This document shows, piece by piece, positions 11,447-21,920 of a stretch of DNA of 64,000 bases. A model generated the notes under the pieces. That model had not been told where the DNA came from. It was given only the letters and a program-made list of their open reading frames with translations, and did not search any database. The position numbers and the translations under genes were made by a program. Positions within the stretch are counted from its first letter, which is position 1. The number at the start of each line of letters is the position of its first letter. The DNA comes from Podocnemis expansa (Eukaryota; Chordata; Testudines; Podocnemididae), in contig ML682024.1 of assembly GCA_007922195.1 (NCBI GenBank), positions 11,242,572-11,306,571 on the forward strand, written 5' to 3'.

Positions 11447-12878
11447 GGGTATGTCCACACACAAGTTTTAAATTGAAATAATGCTGGTTATTTCGATTTT
11501 AAAACAGCTAGGTCCACATGACATATTCTTCTAGCAAAATGACTAGCTCCATCATTTCACTACAAGGGAAGTCATATTGATATAATAAAACCTAGTTTTA
11601 TATCGATATGGCAGTTAAATCGAAATAGTTATATTGATATAACGCTATGAGGACATGTTATTTTGATATAACTGTTATAGCGATTTAAACCCTGGTTTGA
11701 CCTTCCTCCCAGGGTGTATGGCACCCTGGAAAGAAGGGCCAGGCTTCAGCACTCTGGCCAGGGGGGTGTGGGTGGAAAGGACCTCCCACTCGGCTCCCTG
11801 CAGGCTATCCAAGCAGTGGGGGAAGGGACCCTGTGTGCCTGGCTCCTCCCCTGCTGGCCAGGAGAGGGGAGAAGGGACCCTGCCCACCCACTTCCTAGCA
11901 AACAAGTTGGGTGGCAGGGGAAGGGACCCCACATGCTGGGCTCCCTCTGCACTGGCTGGGCATCAGGAGAAGTGACCCCGAACATCCAGCTCTGAACACG
12001 CAAGCCATGCTGCAGGGAAAGGCACCCTGCACCCAGCTAGAACAGCACTGGCTGAGCAGTGGGAGAAAGGACCCCCGTGCCCAGGTCCTGGTGCACAAGC
12101 CAGGTGTAAGGGGAAGGGACCCCCACACCGAGGTCTCCCCCTGCTTTCCAGGCAGTGGGAGAAGGGACCCCTGCGCCCAGCTCCTGGCACACAAGCCAGG
12201 CGGTGAGAGAAGGGACCCCCGTGCTGGCTCCCCCCACGCTGGCGAGGTGGCTGGGGAAGGACCCCCATGCCCAGCTCCCCCACACGTGTGCTGGTAGAAG
12301 GGCATGGGGGTTCCTTTCCCTGCCAACTGGCCAGCATGGGGGGAGCCAGGTGTGGGAGTCCTTTCCCCTGCTGCCCAGCCAGTGTGGGGGAAGCCGGGAG
12401 TGGGGGTCTCTTCCCCCACAGCCCAGTCAGCATGGGGAGAGCTGGGCACTGGGGTGCCTTGCCCCCCACCACTCAGCTAGCATGCCCCGAGTGGGACAAG
12501 GGGGTTGCTTCCCCACACCTGGCTGAGCCCCAGTGCTGCAGCCAGGTGGGGAAGATGCATTCTCCTCAGCCCAACTTAGCTCACCCAGAGCCACCTGGCA
12601 GGGATGGTTTTCCCTGCCACCTGACTCACTGCATGTTAACCAGGCAGGTGATTGTGTGGGTGGTACAGCCCATCCTGGGGGCCATGTTGCTACACATCCC
12701 ATGGTTCCCCTGTCTTAAATCAAACTAGCAAGTCCTGTCTAAGGACTCGCTACTTTGATTTGAGTTTTTGGTGGGGACCTTTAAATCTATTTAACCTAAA
12801 TTGATTTATTGATTTTATATCAATTTATTAAATCAATTTAAGTTAAATCGATTTAACTGCTTGTGTGTAGACATAGCC
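11447..12878. mobile_element. Large inverted-repeat element, AATCGATT family
   Basis: Begins GGGTATGTCCACACACAAG and ends CTTGTGTGTAGACATAGCC. The terminal arms contain repeats of ATATCGATAT and TTAAATCGATTTAA. Inside are two blocks of GC-rich minisatellite in opposite orientation. The left block (about 11700-12290) repeats AAGGGACCCC...GCCCAGCTCC. The right block (about 12300-12640) carries the reverse complement pattern (GGGGGTTCCTTTCCC, CTGCCCAGCCAG). The whole could fold back on itself. No transposase is visible. The many overlapping GC-rich open frames are not genes. Confidence 0.6.
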
Positions 12879-12976
12879 TGTGTTTAACATAGAAGGGCCC
12901 TTCTAGAGCTATGCAAATACTTGCATAAATAACAGATTTTGAATCACTAAAATTAATTCTTTGTCTTTTTCCCCAG

Positions 12977-13093
12977 AAATCAGAGACAATTCTAAACTGC
13001 TCCTAGCTGAAATCATTCTCTTGACCATTACTGTCATTTTCCTCTTTCCTGTCATCATCATTGGAGCCATCTTCCTAACATATCAGTGCTCAG
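12977..13093 (+). CDS. Hydrophobic (membrane) exon copy 2, intact splice sites
   Basis: A 117-nt phase 1-1 exon between TTTTTCCCCAG and a GTATGG donor. It encodes EIRDNSKLLLAEIILL followed by a long hydrophobic segment (about 26 residues including FLFPVIIIGAIFL) and the short tail TYQCSG. A glutamate sits at the start of the hydrophobic run. It fits a transmembrane exon of an immune receptor. It is related to the blocks at 4888 and 16365 and may belong to the exon at 13418 or 15570, which have matching phase. I do not recognise the parent gene; MOG/butyrophilin-like is possible because such genes have phase 1-1 exons and a real member lies downstream. No Ig exons were found nearby, so it may be a relic. 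Confidence 0.5.
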
Positions 13094-13417
13094 GTATGGA
13101 ACTGGATTTAGACTCTCCTTTATCATGCACACATACACATACTTGTGAGTTGTGGAGTCAGTTATTTTGTTCAGCTCACTCCTGACAGAGGCATTGGTCC
13201 CACTGGGGGTCCTATCTGGCTCAGTGGTCCCTGCTTTGCTGAGTTTGCGATTTAATGGACTTTTACACTCAAATGCATAAATTGTCTCTCTTGAATTTCT
13301 CTCACCTTTTAAGTGTTTCTTATTGGCTGAGCTGCTGAACAACTAAAATGAGTCAGCGTTGTTTTTTCTGGGTCACCTTTTAAATATTCAGTTAATTTGC
13401 TTCTGCATTCTGTACAG

Positions 13418-13491
13418 AGAGAAATCCTTCCAGAGACTTGAAAAGACAGCTTCCATTGTACCAATATTCTGAACCAGAATTTACAAACTGA
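13418..13491 (+). CDS. Possible terminal cytoplasmic exon
   Basis: After an acceptor (CTGTACAG) and in phase 1, as left by the 12977-13093 exon, this reads ERNPSRDLKRQLPLYQYSEP and then EFTN and a TGA stop. The tail is basic at first and has two tyrosines spaced by one residue, so a signalling tail is conceivable but matches no motif I can name. Phase agreement with the upstream exon is the main support. Confidence 0.35.
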
Positions 13492-13588
13492 AAATGCGTC
13501 AATATTTCAATCACAAGGTGTGATTTTCTGTTGATCCTAATTCAGGTCACATGTGAGGAGGTGGGAAATTCAAGCTTTATGGCACCAT

Positions 13589-15236
13589 GATATGGCCACA
13601 CACACTTCTTATTTCGAAACAACAGGGGTTGTTTTGAAATAAGAAGTACCATGGCCACACGATGCATGGCCATTTCGAAACAAGCAAACAGCTTGTTTTG
13701 AAATGGCCGTGGTTCTTCCGAAATAACTTAAACCTCATTTGCTTTCGAAATAGGGTTGTTTCGAAACCAGAGGTTTCGAAACAGCCCTGTTCCGACGTTG
13801 TTTCGGAACAAAGTGTTCCAAAACAACATGTCACCTGCCTCCCAGGGTGCTAAGCACCCTGGGAGGAAGGGCAGCCCCCCCCCAGCACCCTGGCCAGGGT
13901 GCTGAGGGGTGTCCGCAGAGGCGGGGGGGCGCGGGGCTGTGCCGCACACCGCCGGTGCCTGCAGGGGACTGTAGATACTGGCGGAGTGCTGCGCAGCCCA
14001 GCNNNNNNNNNNNNNNNNNNNNNNNNNNNNNNNNNNNNNNNNNNNNNNNNNNNNNNNNNNNNNNNNNNNNNNNNNNNNNNNNNNNNNNNNNNNNNNNNNN
14101 NNNNNNNNNNNNNNNNNNNNNNNNNNNNNNNNNNNNNNNNNNNNNNNNNNNNNNNNNNNNNNNNNNNNNNNNNNNNNNNNNNNNNNNNNNNNNNNNNNNN
14201 NNNNNNNNNNNNNNNNNNNNNNNNNNNNNNNNNNNNNNNNNNNNNNNNNNNNNNNNNNNNNNNNNNNNNNNNNNNNNNNNNNNNNNNNNNNNNNNNNNNN
14301 NNNNNNNNNNNNNNNNNNNNNNNNNNNNNNNNNNNNNNNNNNNNNNNNNNNNNNNNNNNNNNNNNNNNNNNNNNNNNNNNNNNNNNNNNNNNNNNNNNNN
14401 NNNNNNNNNNNNNNNNNNNNNNNNNNNNNNNNNNNNNNNNNNNNNNNNNNNNNNNNNNNNNNNNNNNNNNNNNNNNNNNNNNNNNNNNNNNNNNNNNNNN
14501 NNNNNNNNNNNNNNNNNNNNNNNNNNNNNNNNNNNNNNNNNNNNNNNNNNNNNNNNNNNNNNNNNNNNNNNNNNNNNNNNNNNNNNNNNNNNNNNNNNNN
14601 NNNNNNNNNNNNNNNNNNNNNNNNNNNNNNNNNNNNNNNNNNNNNNNNNNNNNNNNNNNNNNNNNNNNNNNNNNNNNNNNNNNNNNNNNNNNNNNNNNNN
14701 NNNNNNNNNNNNNNNNNNNNNNNNNNNNNNNNNNNNNNNNNNNNNNNNNNNNNNNNNNNNNNNNNNNNNNNNNNNNNNNNNNNNNNNNNNNNNNNNNNNN
14801 NNNNNNNNNNNNNNNNNNNNNNNNNNNNNNNNNNNNNNNNNNNNNNNNNNNNNNNNNNNNNNNNNNNNNNNNNNNNNNTGGGGGATTCTGGGGGCGGGGC
14901 CCTGGGGCTGCCCCAGCCCCACCCCCGGCAGGAGCGTCAGAGCTGGGGATTCCAGGGGCGGAGCCCTGGGGGCTGCCCCAGCCCTGCCGCCAGCAGGAGC
15001 ATCAGCGCAGGGGATTCCGGGCAGGCGCTCACTCCGGCCCCGGCAGCAGCGGTCTCCAGCCGTGTGCCGGGGCCGCGCCCCGAGGTCCACACTGTGGACA
15101 TGCTATTTCGCTGCCTTATTTAGAGGACAAAGATTTTGTCCTCGAAATAAGGTGTTTCAAAATAATATGTTATTTCGAAACAGTTTATTTCAAAACGTCT
15201 TGTTTCGAAACAAGCATACCCTGTGTGAACATAGCC
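13589..15236. mobile_element. Inverted-repeat element, TTTCGAAA family, with N gap
   Basis: The left end (CACACACTTCTTATTTCGAA) matches the element at 25885 and the right end is GTGTGAACATAGCC. Both arms are rich in TTTCGAAA repeats and the centre is GC-rich. Bases 14003-14878 are Ns, so the true length is unknown. Very long open frames reported across the gap are artefacts of the Ns. Confidence 0.6.
14003..14878. other. Assembly gap (876 N)
   Basis: Run of N inside the GC-rich core of an inverted-repeat element. The core probably resisted sequencing. Confidence 0.99.
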
Positions 15237-15569
15237 GATAAGTCATTAGCAGTTTCTCCCATTATCATGCCCCTGACACATTGCTTGATGTTTGAGAGCA
15301 TGTTAGGGTCAGCTGTTAATCCTTGGACTTTGACCTCCTCCCAGCTCTCTGTTTTCATTTTCCATCCATTCAGTCAGTACTCTCAAAATACCTTCGTTAA
15401 TCCAAAGACTGATTCTGCACATGGTTATGGGGAGGGACTTGTCTGCCCATGCAGAATTCAATGGAGCTCCCAAGACTCCAGATCTATTGGTGTCAATCCC
15501 ATCTCAGGAGCATGATCATGTTTGGAAAGTGAGTTGCACCCAATAAAATGTCTTTTATTCCTTTGCAGA

Positions 15570-15590
15570 TTCACCACAGACTTCAGCAGG
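15570..15590 (+). CDS. Isolated 21-nt exon
   Basis: A 21-nt block between CCTTTGCAG and GTAAGTTGGG, both strong splice signals. In phase 1 it reads DSPQTSA. Exons of 21 or 27 nt in phase 1-1 are typical of the stalk region of butyrophilin and BG-type genes, and the intact gene downstream has several. It could follow the hydrophobic exon at 12977. Short exons are easy to see by chance, so this is tentative. Confidence 0.35.
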
Positions 15591-15783
15591 TAAGTTGGGT
15601 TGGGATTCTAAACTCTTCCCCTCTAACACTGGATGTCTCTGTTCTGGCAACATGCACTTACTATGAGTCTGTCCCCCTGCTCCTTGCATAAGAATATCTG
15701 TCACTCAACAGGCTTTTCATTCATCTCCCATTAATTCACAGAAGCCAAAACAAAATAAGCCTGGTTTAAACTGAAATAAGCCT

Positions 15784-16041
15784 TTTAGGGTTTATCTGCA
15801 CTTGAAACGCTGCAGCTGTAGAGCATCAGTAAACACTGAATTCTTCCATTCACTTAGAGCTGTCCACAGGGGGATTTGGGTTGGCTTAATTACAATAATC
15901 AGTGGTATGGGGTTTTCACACACAGAGAGTGATATAATTAAGCCAATTTAATTTTCTAGTGTAGGTCAGACCACAGTGTTTTTCACCTATTTAAAATCTC
16001 ATCTTATTTCAAACCAGAGTAATTCTGCATGTAGACGGTGA
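15784..16041. repeat. Old inverted-repeat (TCTACAC-type) element
   Basis: Starts GGGTTTATCTGCACTTGAA after TTTTA and ends near GCATGTAGACGGTGACC. A decayed relative of the other short elements in the window. Confidence 0.35.
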
Positions 16042-16364
16042 CCTGCTCTTCATAGGATATGGAGTCAGCTGGGTCTTAATACGTACCATCCCTCCTTCCT
16101 GATTTTGCTATAGCATTGCTTTATGTAGGAAAAAATGTGAAATAAAGAAAAACTGTACTGTGCTCCTTGTTTTCATGACAGCCCATGATTGCCCTATTTT
16201 TTTCAATTGTCAAATAATTATAATTGTGGTCAAAGCCAGCACAGATCACCCAAAGCCAACTAGAATTATTGTCTGTGTTTAAAATGAAAAGATATTTCTA
16301 AGGCAGGGCATATGTGATGGAGAATTTTACTGACTACAGGAAATATTTTTGTCTTCTTACAAAG

Positions 16365-16397
16365 AACACCTGGACATGCCCAGACTGGTTCTAATCT
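16365..16397 (+). pseudogene. Hydrophobic exon copy 3, truncated by LINE insertion
   Basis: After an acceptor-like TTCTTACAAAG, the sequence AACACCTGGACATGCCCAGA aligns with the start of copy 1 (AAAACATGGACTTTCCTAAA), reading EHLDMPRLVLIYG. The match ends where the 3' end of the LINE at 16398-19676 begins. No continuation was found on the far side of the LINE. Confidence 0.45.
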
Positions 16398-16432
16398 ATG
16401 GGTGGTATGTGTCTTCCTCAACCTCAGGTCCT

Positions 16433-17156
16433 CTACCAGAGGCCTGGGAGTTTGAGGGTTCTGCGCAGTATCTTAGCTGTTCCGAGCACTGCACTCTTCT
16501 GGACAGAGAGCTCTGATGTTGTTCCTGGGATCTGTTGGAGCCACTCTCCCAGCTTAGGAGTCACAGCCCCGAGTGCTCCTACCACCACTGGGACCACTTT
16601 GGCCTTCACTTTCCACATCCTCTCTAGTTCCTCTTTCAGGCCCTGGTACTTCTCCAGCTTCTCATACACTCCTTCTTCCTGATGTTGCTGTCACTTGGCA
16701 CTGCTACATCTATCACCACCGCTGTCTTCTGGTCCTTGTCTATTACGATGATGTCTGGTTGATTGGCCAGTACCTGCCTGTCCGTCTGAATCTGGAAGTC
16801 CCACAGAATCTTAGCCCTGTTATTCTCCACGACCTTCTATGGGATCTCCCATCTGGTCTTGGGAGGGTCTAGCCCATACACTGTGCAGATGTTCCTGCAC
16901 ACAATGCCAGCTACTTGGTTGTGCCGTTCAGTGTATGCTGTTCCTGCCTGCATCTTACATCCTGCCACTATGTGTTGGACTGTCTCTGAGGCCTCTCTGC
17001 ACAGGCTGCACCTTGGGTCCTGTCCAGTGCTTCAATGGATCTAGTGCTCAGTGCCTGTTCTTGTGCTACTATGATCAGTGCCTCAGTGCTCTCTTTTAGT
17101 CCAGCCCTTTCCAACCACTGGTAGGATTTCCCAATGTCAGCCACCTCAGTTATCTG
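16433..17156 (-). pseudogene. LINE zinc-finger and restriction-like endonuclease region
   Basis: Downstream of the RT on the minus strand, at 16840-17150, a broken segment shows WLERAGLKESTEALIIVAQE in one frame and cysteine-rich residues further on, as in the CCHC region of R2/R4 elements. At 16636-16830 a frame reads ILWDFQIQTDRQVLANQPDI and then VIDKDQKTAVVIDVAVPSD, the PD...D type core of the restriction-like endonuclease. A frameshift near 16669 leads into a last frame (16433-16669) ending LRRTLKLPGLW. In the family this nuclease cuts the target site. Confidence 0.8.
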
Positions 17157-18398
17157 TCAATGGTACATCCCATGCAGGGTCTTGTCTTGCCATGGCACTT
17201 CTTCTGCTTGATCTTCCTCCCCTGTCTGCTGCTGCCTCAGGCATTCTCTCAGCAGCTCATCTTTGGGTGCCATCTTACTGATGTACTCCTGGATGCTCTG
17301 GGTTTCGTCCAGGACAGTGGCTTTGACACTCACCAAACCCCGCCCGCCATCTTTCTGGCTGGTGTACAGCCTCTGGGTGTTGGATTTGGGGTGGGAACCT
17401 CCGTACATTGTGAGGAGCTTCCATGTCTCCACATCAGCAGCCTCCATGCCCTCCTTTGGCCAGCTCACTATACCTGCAGGGTATCTGATGACTGGCAGGG
17501 CGTACCTGTTGATGGTGTGGATCTTGTTCTTCCCATTGAGCTGGCTCTTCAGAACCTGTCTTATCCTTTGGTGGTACTTGGATGTTGCTGTCTTCCTTGC
17601 CTCCTCCTCATGGTTCCCATGTGACTGTGGGATGCCAAGGTACTTGTAGCTGGTCTGCATGTCTGCTATGTGGCCTGCTGGTAGTTCCACCCCATCAGTC
17701 TTGACTACCTTCCCTCTCTTTACTACCATCCGGCCACACTTCTCCAGTCCGAATGACATCCCAATATCCTCACTGTAGATCCATGTCAGGTGGATTAGTG
17801 AGTCAATGTCTCGTTCATTCCTAGCATACAGCTTGATGTCATCCATGAAGAGGAGGTGGCTAATGGTAGTTCCACTCTTGAACTTGTATTGATAGCCAGT
17901 CCTTGTGATTATCTGGCTGAGGGGGTTCAAGCCAATGCAGAACAGCAGCGGGGACAGTGCATCACCTTGATATATGCTGCACTTGATGGCCACTTGTGCA
18001 AGCTGTCTTGAGTTGACTTCCAGTGTTGTCTTCCACAGTCCCATTGAGTTCTTGAGGAAGGTCCTTAGTGTCCTGTTGACTTTGTATAGCACCAGACATT
18101 CACAGATCCATGTGTGCGGCATTGAGTCATAGTCAATCCAGGCTGTGCTCAGATTGGTCTGTCTAGACTTTGAGTCTTGGACGACTGCTCTATCTATGAG
18201 CAGCTGGTGTTTTGAGCCTCTGGTGTTGTTCCCAATGCCCTTCCGAGCTGTTCCCTTGTGGGGGTCTTTCATGATCAGCACGGTCCTTCCTTGTGTTAGC
18301 CAGTCTGGGTGGGAGCCTGCTCCTAACAGCTGGTTCATCCGTGCTGCTAGGCGTTCATGCACTGCTGTTAGTTTCTTCAGCCAGTAGGTGTGGATCAT
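17157..18398 (-). pseudogene. LINE reverse transcriptase
   Basis: A 413-codon open frame. It contains the RT motifs: AWIDYDSMPHTWI (motif A region), YQGDALSPLLFCIGLNPLSQ (motif B), LLFMDDIKLYA (motif C with the DD pair) and MQTSYKYLGIPQ downstream. The later part (KNKIHTINRYALPVIRYPAG, then PKSNTQRLYTSQKDGGRGLV) is typical of R4-like elements. Motif A looks a few residues short: related RTs have a KA(F/Y) segment between the ID and DS. The frame begins inside the RT because of a frameshift near 18.37 kb and stops at 17157, before the endonuclease. Confidence 0.85.
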
Positions 18399-19005
18399 GT
18401 CCAGTCCAGGTGCTGCTCAGCTCTTCATGTTCTTGACCTGCTGTTGGATGGTTGCTACTGTGATGGTGACTGGTTCCTGTTCTGGGAGATTGCTGTGGTC
18501 TGTTCTCAGGTCCTGCAGCCACTTTCTCCCAGATGTTCTTCCAGTACTGTTCAGTTTCTGCTGTTGATGGCTCTGCTGTTATTGTGTTGTTGCACTGCAG
18601 TTGGGAGTACACCTTGGATGGTTCTTTGGAGAACAGGGCATTTATTTTTCTGGCCTCTGCTTCTCTAGTGTATCTCCTTAGCCTGGTAGCCAGTGCTGTG
18701 AGCCTTTTTTTAGCAGTCTCTAGGGCTTCAGATGGAGTCAGGCCCTTGTATTTTTTCAGTAGCCAAGTCTTATCCTGAATCTCTACACCCTTCTGTGGTT
18801 CCACCAGCTGACTAACTTCTCTCCAGGTTGCCTTGATCTTATCCTCCAACCTCATTTTCCGGGGGGGGTATGTACTGCTGTTCTTTTTGATCGTGTAGCC
18901 AAGCATCTCCAGGATTATAGAGGCTGTAGCGTATACCAGTTCATTGGTTTGAGTTATGGTGGCAGTAGGAATTATCATCAGGGCTCTATTGGCATCTTCT
19001 AGCAT
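18355..19005 (-). pseudogene. LINE region N-terminal to the RT
   Basis: A 216-codon frame upstream of the RT: KATWREVSQLVEPQKGVEI, then RLTALATRLRRYTREAEARK and INALFSKEPSKVYSQLQ. This stretch precedes RT motifs in R2/R4-like elements. It overlaps the RT frame by 44 nt in a different frame, so an indel lies there. It is divided from the Myb-like frame upstream by a stop and frame change at 19005-19048. Confidence 0.7.
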
Positions 19006-19047
19006 ACTAGCTGATGGTACTTCTCCAATGAGCCTTCGTAATCAGTC

Positions 19048-19623
19048 TCAAGGGTTGACTGTAGCTAGTTTATCCATGATCTTATGCCTCATATCAGCAG
19101 CTGTGCTCTGTAATGGAGGGGGTGGCAGTGAAGTTCCAGCTTCAGGTGTTGGCTGCACATCTAGTTGTTCTTCCGGGTCTTCTTGTTGAGTCTGGGATGT
19201 AATATGGAGTTGGTCTGCCTCAAGTTGTGAGAGCAGCTGCCTCTTTACTATGTTGAAGCCTTGGGTAACTAGCTGTTTCTCAGTTAGTGTCGATGTATGT
19301 CTTTTGTCCATCCATAGTTCCCTCATATATTTCATATGTCCCGTCTCATTAGGTCTACTGTTGTAGTAGCATTCCATCAATTCCAGGTTCTCTTGTCTTG
19401 TCCATTTATGGTTTGTTCCAATAGCCCACTTATCATCAGATTGTCCTGGTTCCCCAACATCTGGCACAGACCTTGTTAATCCAGGCGACATCCAAGCCCG
19501 CATGACTCTCTTAGCTGGTGTCACTCTCATATTTGAGGTAGGCAAGTGAGGTGTTATGGGGGTCTTTTGCCCAAGGACCCCTACTGGGAAGGTAGTCAGG
19601 TACCCACCAGATTTGAACCCCAC
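19048..19623 (-). pseudogene. LINE N-terminal region with Myb/SANT-like DNA-binding motif
   Basis: The frame has NHKWTRQENLELMECYYNSR followed by YMRELWMDKR and QLVTQGFNIVKRQLL, the spacing of a Myb/SANT-like helix-turn-helix used for target recognition in R2/R4-type LINEs (family knowledge). The first residues of the frame overlap the tRNA-like head, so the true start is uncertain. A proline-rich linker ends the frame. Confidence 0.6.
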
Positions 19624-19674
19624 TCTCCTGTATCAAAGTGTGTCGCTCTTAACCACTACGCTATCCAGTGACCC
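19595..19674 (-). repeat. tRNA-like (SINE-like) head at the 5' end of the LINE
   Basis: Read on the minus strand: GGATAGCGTAGTGGTTAAGA fits a Pol III box A and, about 35 bases later, GGGGTTCAAATCTGG fits box B. A segment CCTTGGGCAAAAGACCCCC follows, recalling the region after box B in MIR/CORE-type SINEs. It is not a functional tRNA: the anticodon arm cannot be drawn. It could be part of the LINE 5' end or a SINE joined to it. Confidence 0.55.
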
Positions 19675-19676
19675 CA

Positions 19677-21592
19677 TTATATAAAAATTTATAAAATCAA
19701 GCATTCCAAATTTAGGAAAAGAGAGAAATAAGTTTTCCTGGTTAATCTGCATTTAGCATTCTTGTGTATAAGCAGTGTGAGCCAGTCTTAAAAATATATT
19801 TTTTTCCATTGGACCCTTGCCTTGCTCATTGCAGAGGGCTCAATGATTGAGGTCTTCATAATCAGTAACACTGTTATCTGTAGATAGCATGCCTAATTTC
19901 CTGCAGAAGTTAGATGGCATCAGTGAATGAGACAGGAAGGGAAAAAATGGTCTCCTTTTTAAATCAGTTGACAGTTGCCCAGGTTAATTGTGTTCTATCC
20001 CAGCCTATGTCACTGACCTACTTTCTGATGCTGTGCATGCCACCTTTGCTCCCACCTTCTGGGCTGCATCTAAGGCCCAAGATATCTAGCTTTGATGACT
20101 CCTAGACAGAAGTAGCTACATTGCATGTTGTCAAAGGGGCTCAGCATATTTTGATTGCATGCATATAATGGCTCACTGATTTAATACAGGGTTAGGTTCT
20201 TCTGATCTGCCCTCTTCCTCACTCACCACTTCATCTTAGCTGGACCCAACCATGGGAATTTTCTAGCCTATAGGCAAACTTTTGGCTTAAAACAAGAGCT
20301 TGTTATTGTAAATGTCACATCTAAAGGCAACTGCACATGTATTTCCAGCAAGGGCATTCTCTCTAGGCTCCCACCTCTCCAGTCATCATCTCTTTTCAAG
20401 CAGAGACCCATGTCTCACTCTCCTGATTGGGGATTTTTCCAGGCTGCTCAAATCCTGTTCATACCAAAATTTTCCCCAGAAACACCAATTGCCTGAACAG
20501 ATCTGCTTGCCCTTTTGCCTTGGATAACACCAACAGCTCTTTCTAACAAAGTGCATTTATTCTTTAGGTGAACGCATTATAGAGAAACCATGAAGACAAT
20601 AAAAGAAACTGCACACATGCAAATAAGCTCACCAGAGATCACCCTAGGTCTCTAGCAGGTGTTCAAAGCCCACCCAATCATAAATTTAGAACAGATGTTA
20701 GCTCAGGACAAGCCCCTAGGGATCTGAGACACTCCTTTTTCCAGGTTTATGTCTTTGATCTGCAGAGCCCATGAATAGGTAATCAGAGAGTGGGCTTCTC
20801 CTACAGGCCTGCCTTCAAAAGAATGTGTGCAAAAGTGGATAAGTTGCATTCCACTCCACCCAAGTATTTCCTAGGAAACCTACTCAACAGAAAGTTCAGT
20901 CTCACCTGGGCTGCTGTTTTAAGAGAGTCCTTTGAAGCTCACAACACTTCCCAGGGCTTACATTAGTTCTTTCTCCCCTTTAAACAAGTTCAGACAATCT
21001 CACAATAATACACATTTACATTTTAAATACAATAAACTCCTAAAATACTGAATCATAATGCAATGGAGTTTAATTGAATTCAGAGCAGGTCTATACTAGG
21101 AAATTAGGTCTGTACAGCTATATCACTCAGCAGTGTGAAAAATCCACTCACCTGAACGAAGCAATTAAACAGGCCTAACTTTTGTTGTAGATAGTGCTAT
21201 GCTGACATGAGAATGGCTCCCATTAACATAGCTACAGTCTCTCAGGAAGATGGGGTACCTACACCAATGGAAGAAGATTTCCTGTCAGGTAGAGTCATAG
21301 GTAGAATCTTTACCAAAGTGCTACAGCGTTTTAAGTGTAGACTTGCATTCAGTTTGGTTTTTGCCGGAAATTACTGTATCCACCACAGTCCTCCTCAGGT
21401 ATCAAATAAGGTAGTATTACAAATGTGAACACAGAAACACCAGTTCATGTCAGCTGAAATGCTGCTCCATATATAATTGCAAAAGACATTTTTGGGGGCA
21501 ATATAAAAGTGCTGCAATACATTATATGGATTTTTATTGTTCATTAAATGTTCTCACTTTCTCTCTGTTGTTCTGTTTTATTTTAAGGGTGA
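19677..21592. other. Non-coding stretch with old inverted-repeat debris
   Basis: No gene is supported. At about 21086-21360 (GGTCTATACTAGGAAATTA ... AAGTGTAGACTTGC) there is a decayed TCTACAC-type element. The rest has no recognisable feature. Confidence 0.4.
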
Positions 21593-21593
21593 T

Positions 21594-21718
21594 GTGACAG
21601 TGGAGAGGAAGGTATAGATCATTTATCATTTGGTAGAGTTGGGGTTGGTCTTTTTGAGAGCAGGGGTTGAAGTAGACGACCTCTCAAGGCCCCTCTCAAC
21701 CCCTGTCTTCTATAATCA
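21594..21718 (+). mobile_element. CR1-like LINE 3' end, old
   Basis: GTTGAAGTAGACGACCTCTC followed by CCCCTCTCAACCCCTGTCTT resembles the CR1 3' tail (GGTTGGACTAGATGACCT and CCTTCCAACCC). Highly diverged and short. Confidence 0.45.
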
Positions 21719-21920
21719 GGACACTATATTTCAAGTTTGCATTTAAAATAGATATGTGAAAAGCTAATAAACTGACATATTCTGCTTTTCTCATAGAATC
21801 ATGAACGAACCATAATGCTTTCCTAAATGCCAACAAAACTGACTCAAAACATTTAATTTCTCATCAGTTTAAAACAGGTTGATGTGCATACTACAGGGCA
21901 TCTTTTAATGAAGACATTGT

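Larger units (their letters stand above)
16398..19676 (-). mobile_element. R2/R4-type LINE, nearly full length, inactive
   Basis: A non-LTR retrotransposon on the minus strand. It has, in order, a tRNA-like head, a Myb/SANT-like region, the reverse transcriptase, and a C-terminal restriction-like endonuclease. This order, with the nuclease after the RT, is that of the R2/R4/Dong group rather than CR1 or L1. Several frameshifts and stops break it (near 19.02, 18.37, 17.15 and 16.67 kb). It interrupts a host-type exon at 16365-16397. Confidence 0.82.

Noticed and set aside
11675..12728. Repeated open frames of up to 184 codons with GSL/PSP-type repeats
   Set aside because: They come from the minisatellite arrays of the foldback element, in four frames at once.
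13831..15515. Very long open frames (419 to 538 codons) on both strands
   Set aside because: They run through 876 Ns, which never give a stop. The real ends are GC-rich repeat sequence.
19600..19672. A genuine tRNA gene
   Set aside because: Boxes A and B are present, but the anticodon stem and acceptor stem do not pair. It is a tRNA-like head of a repeat.
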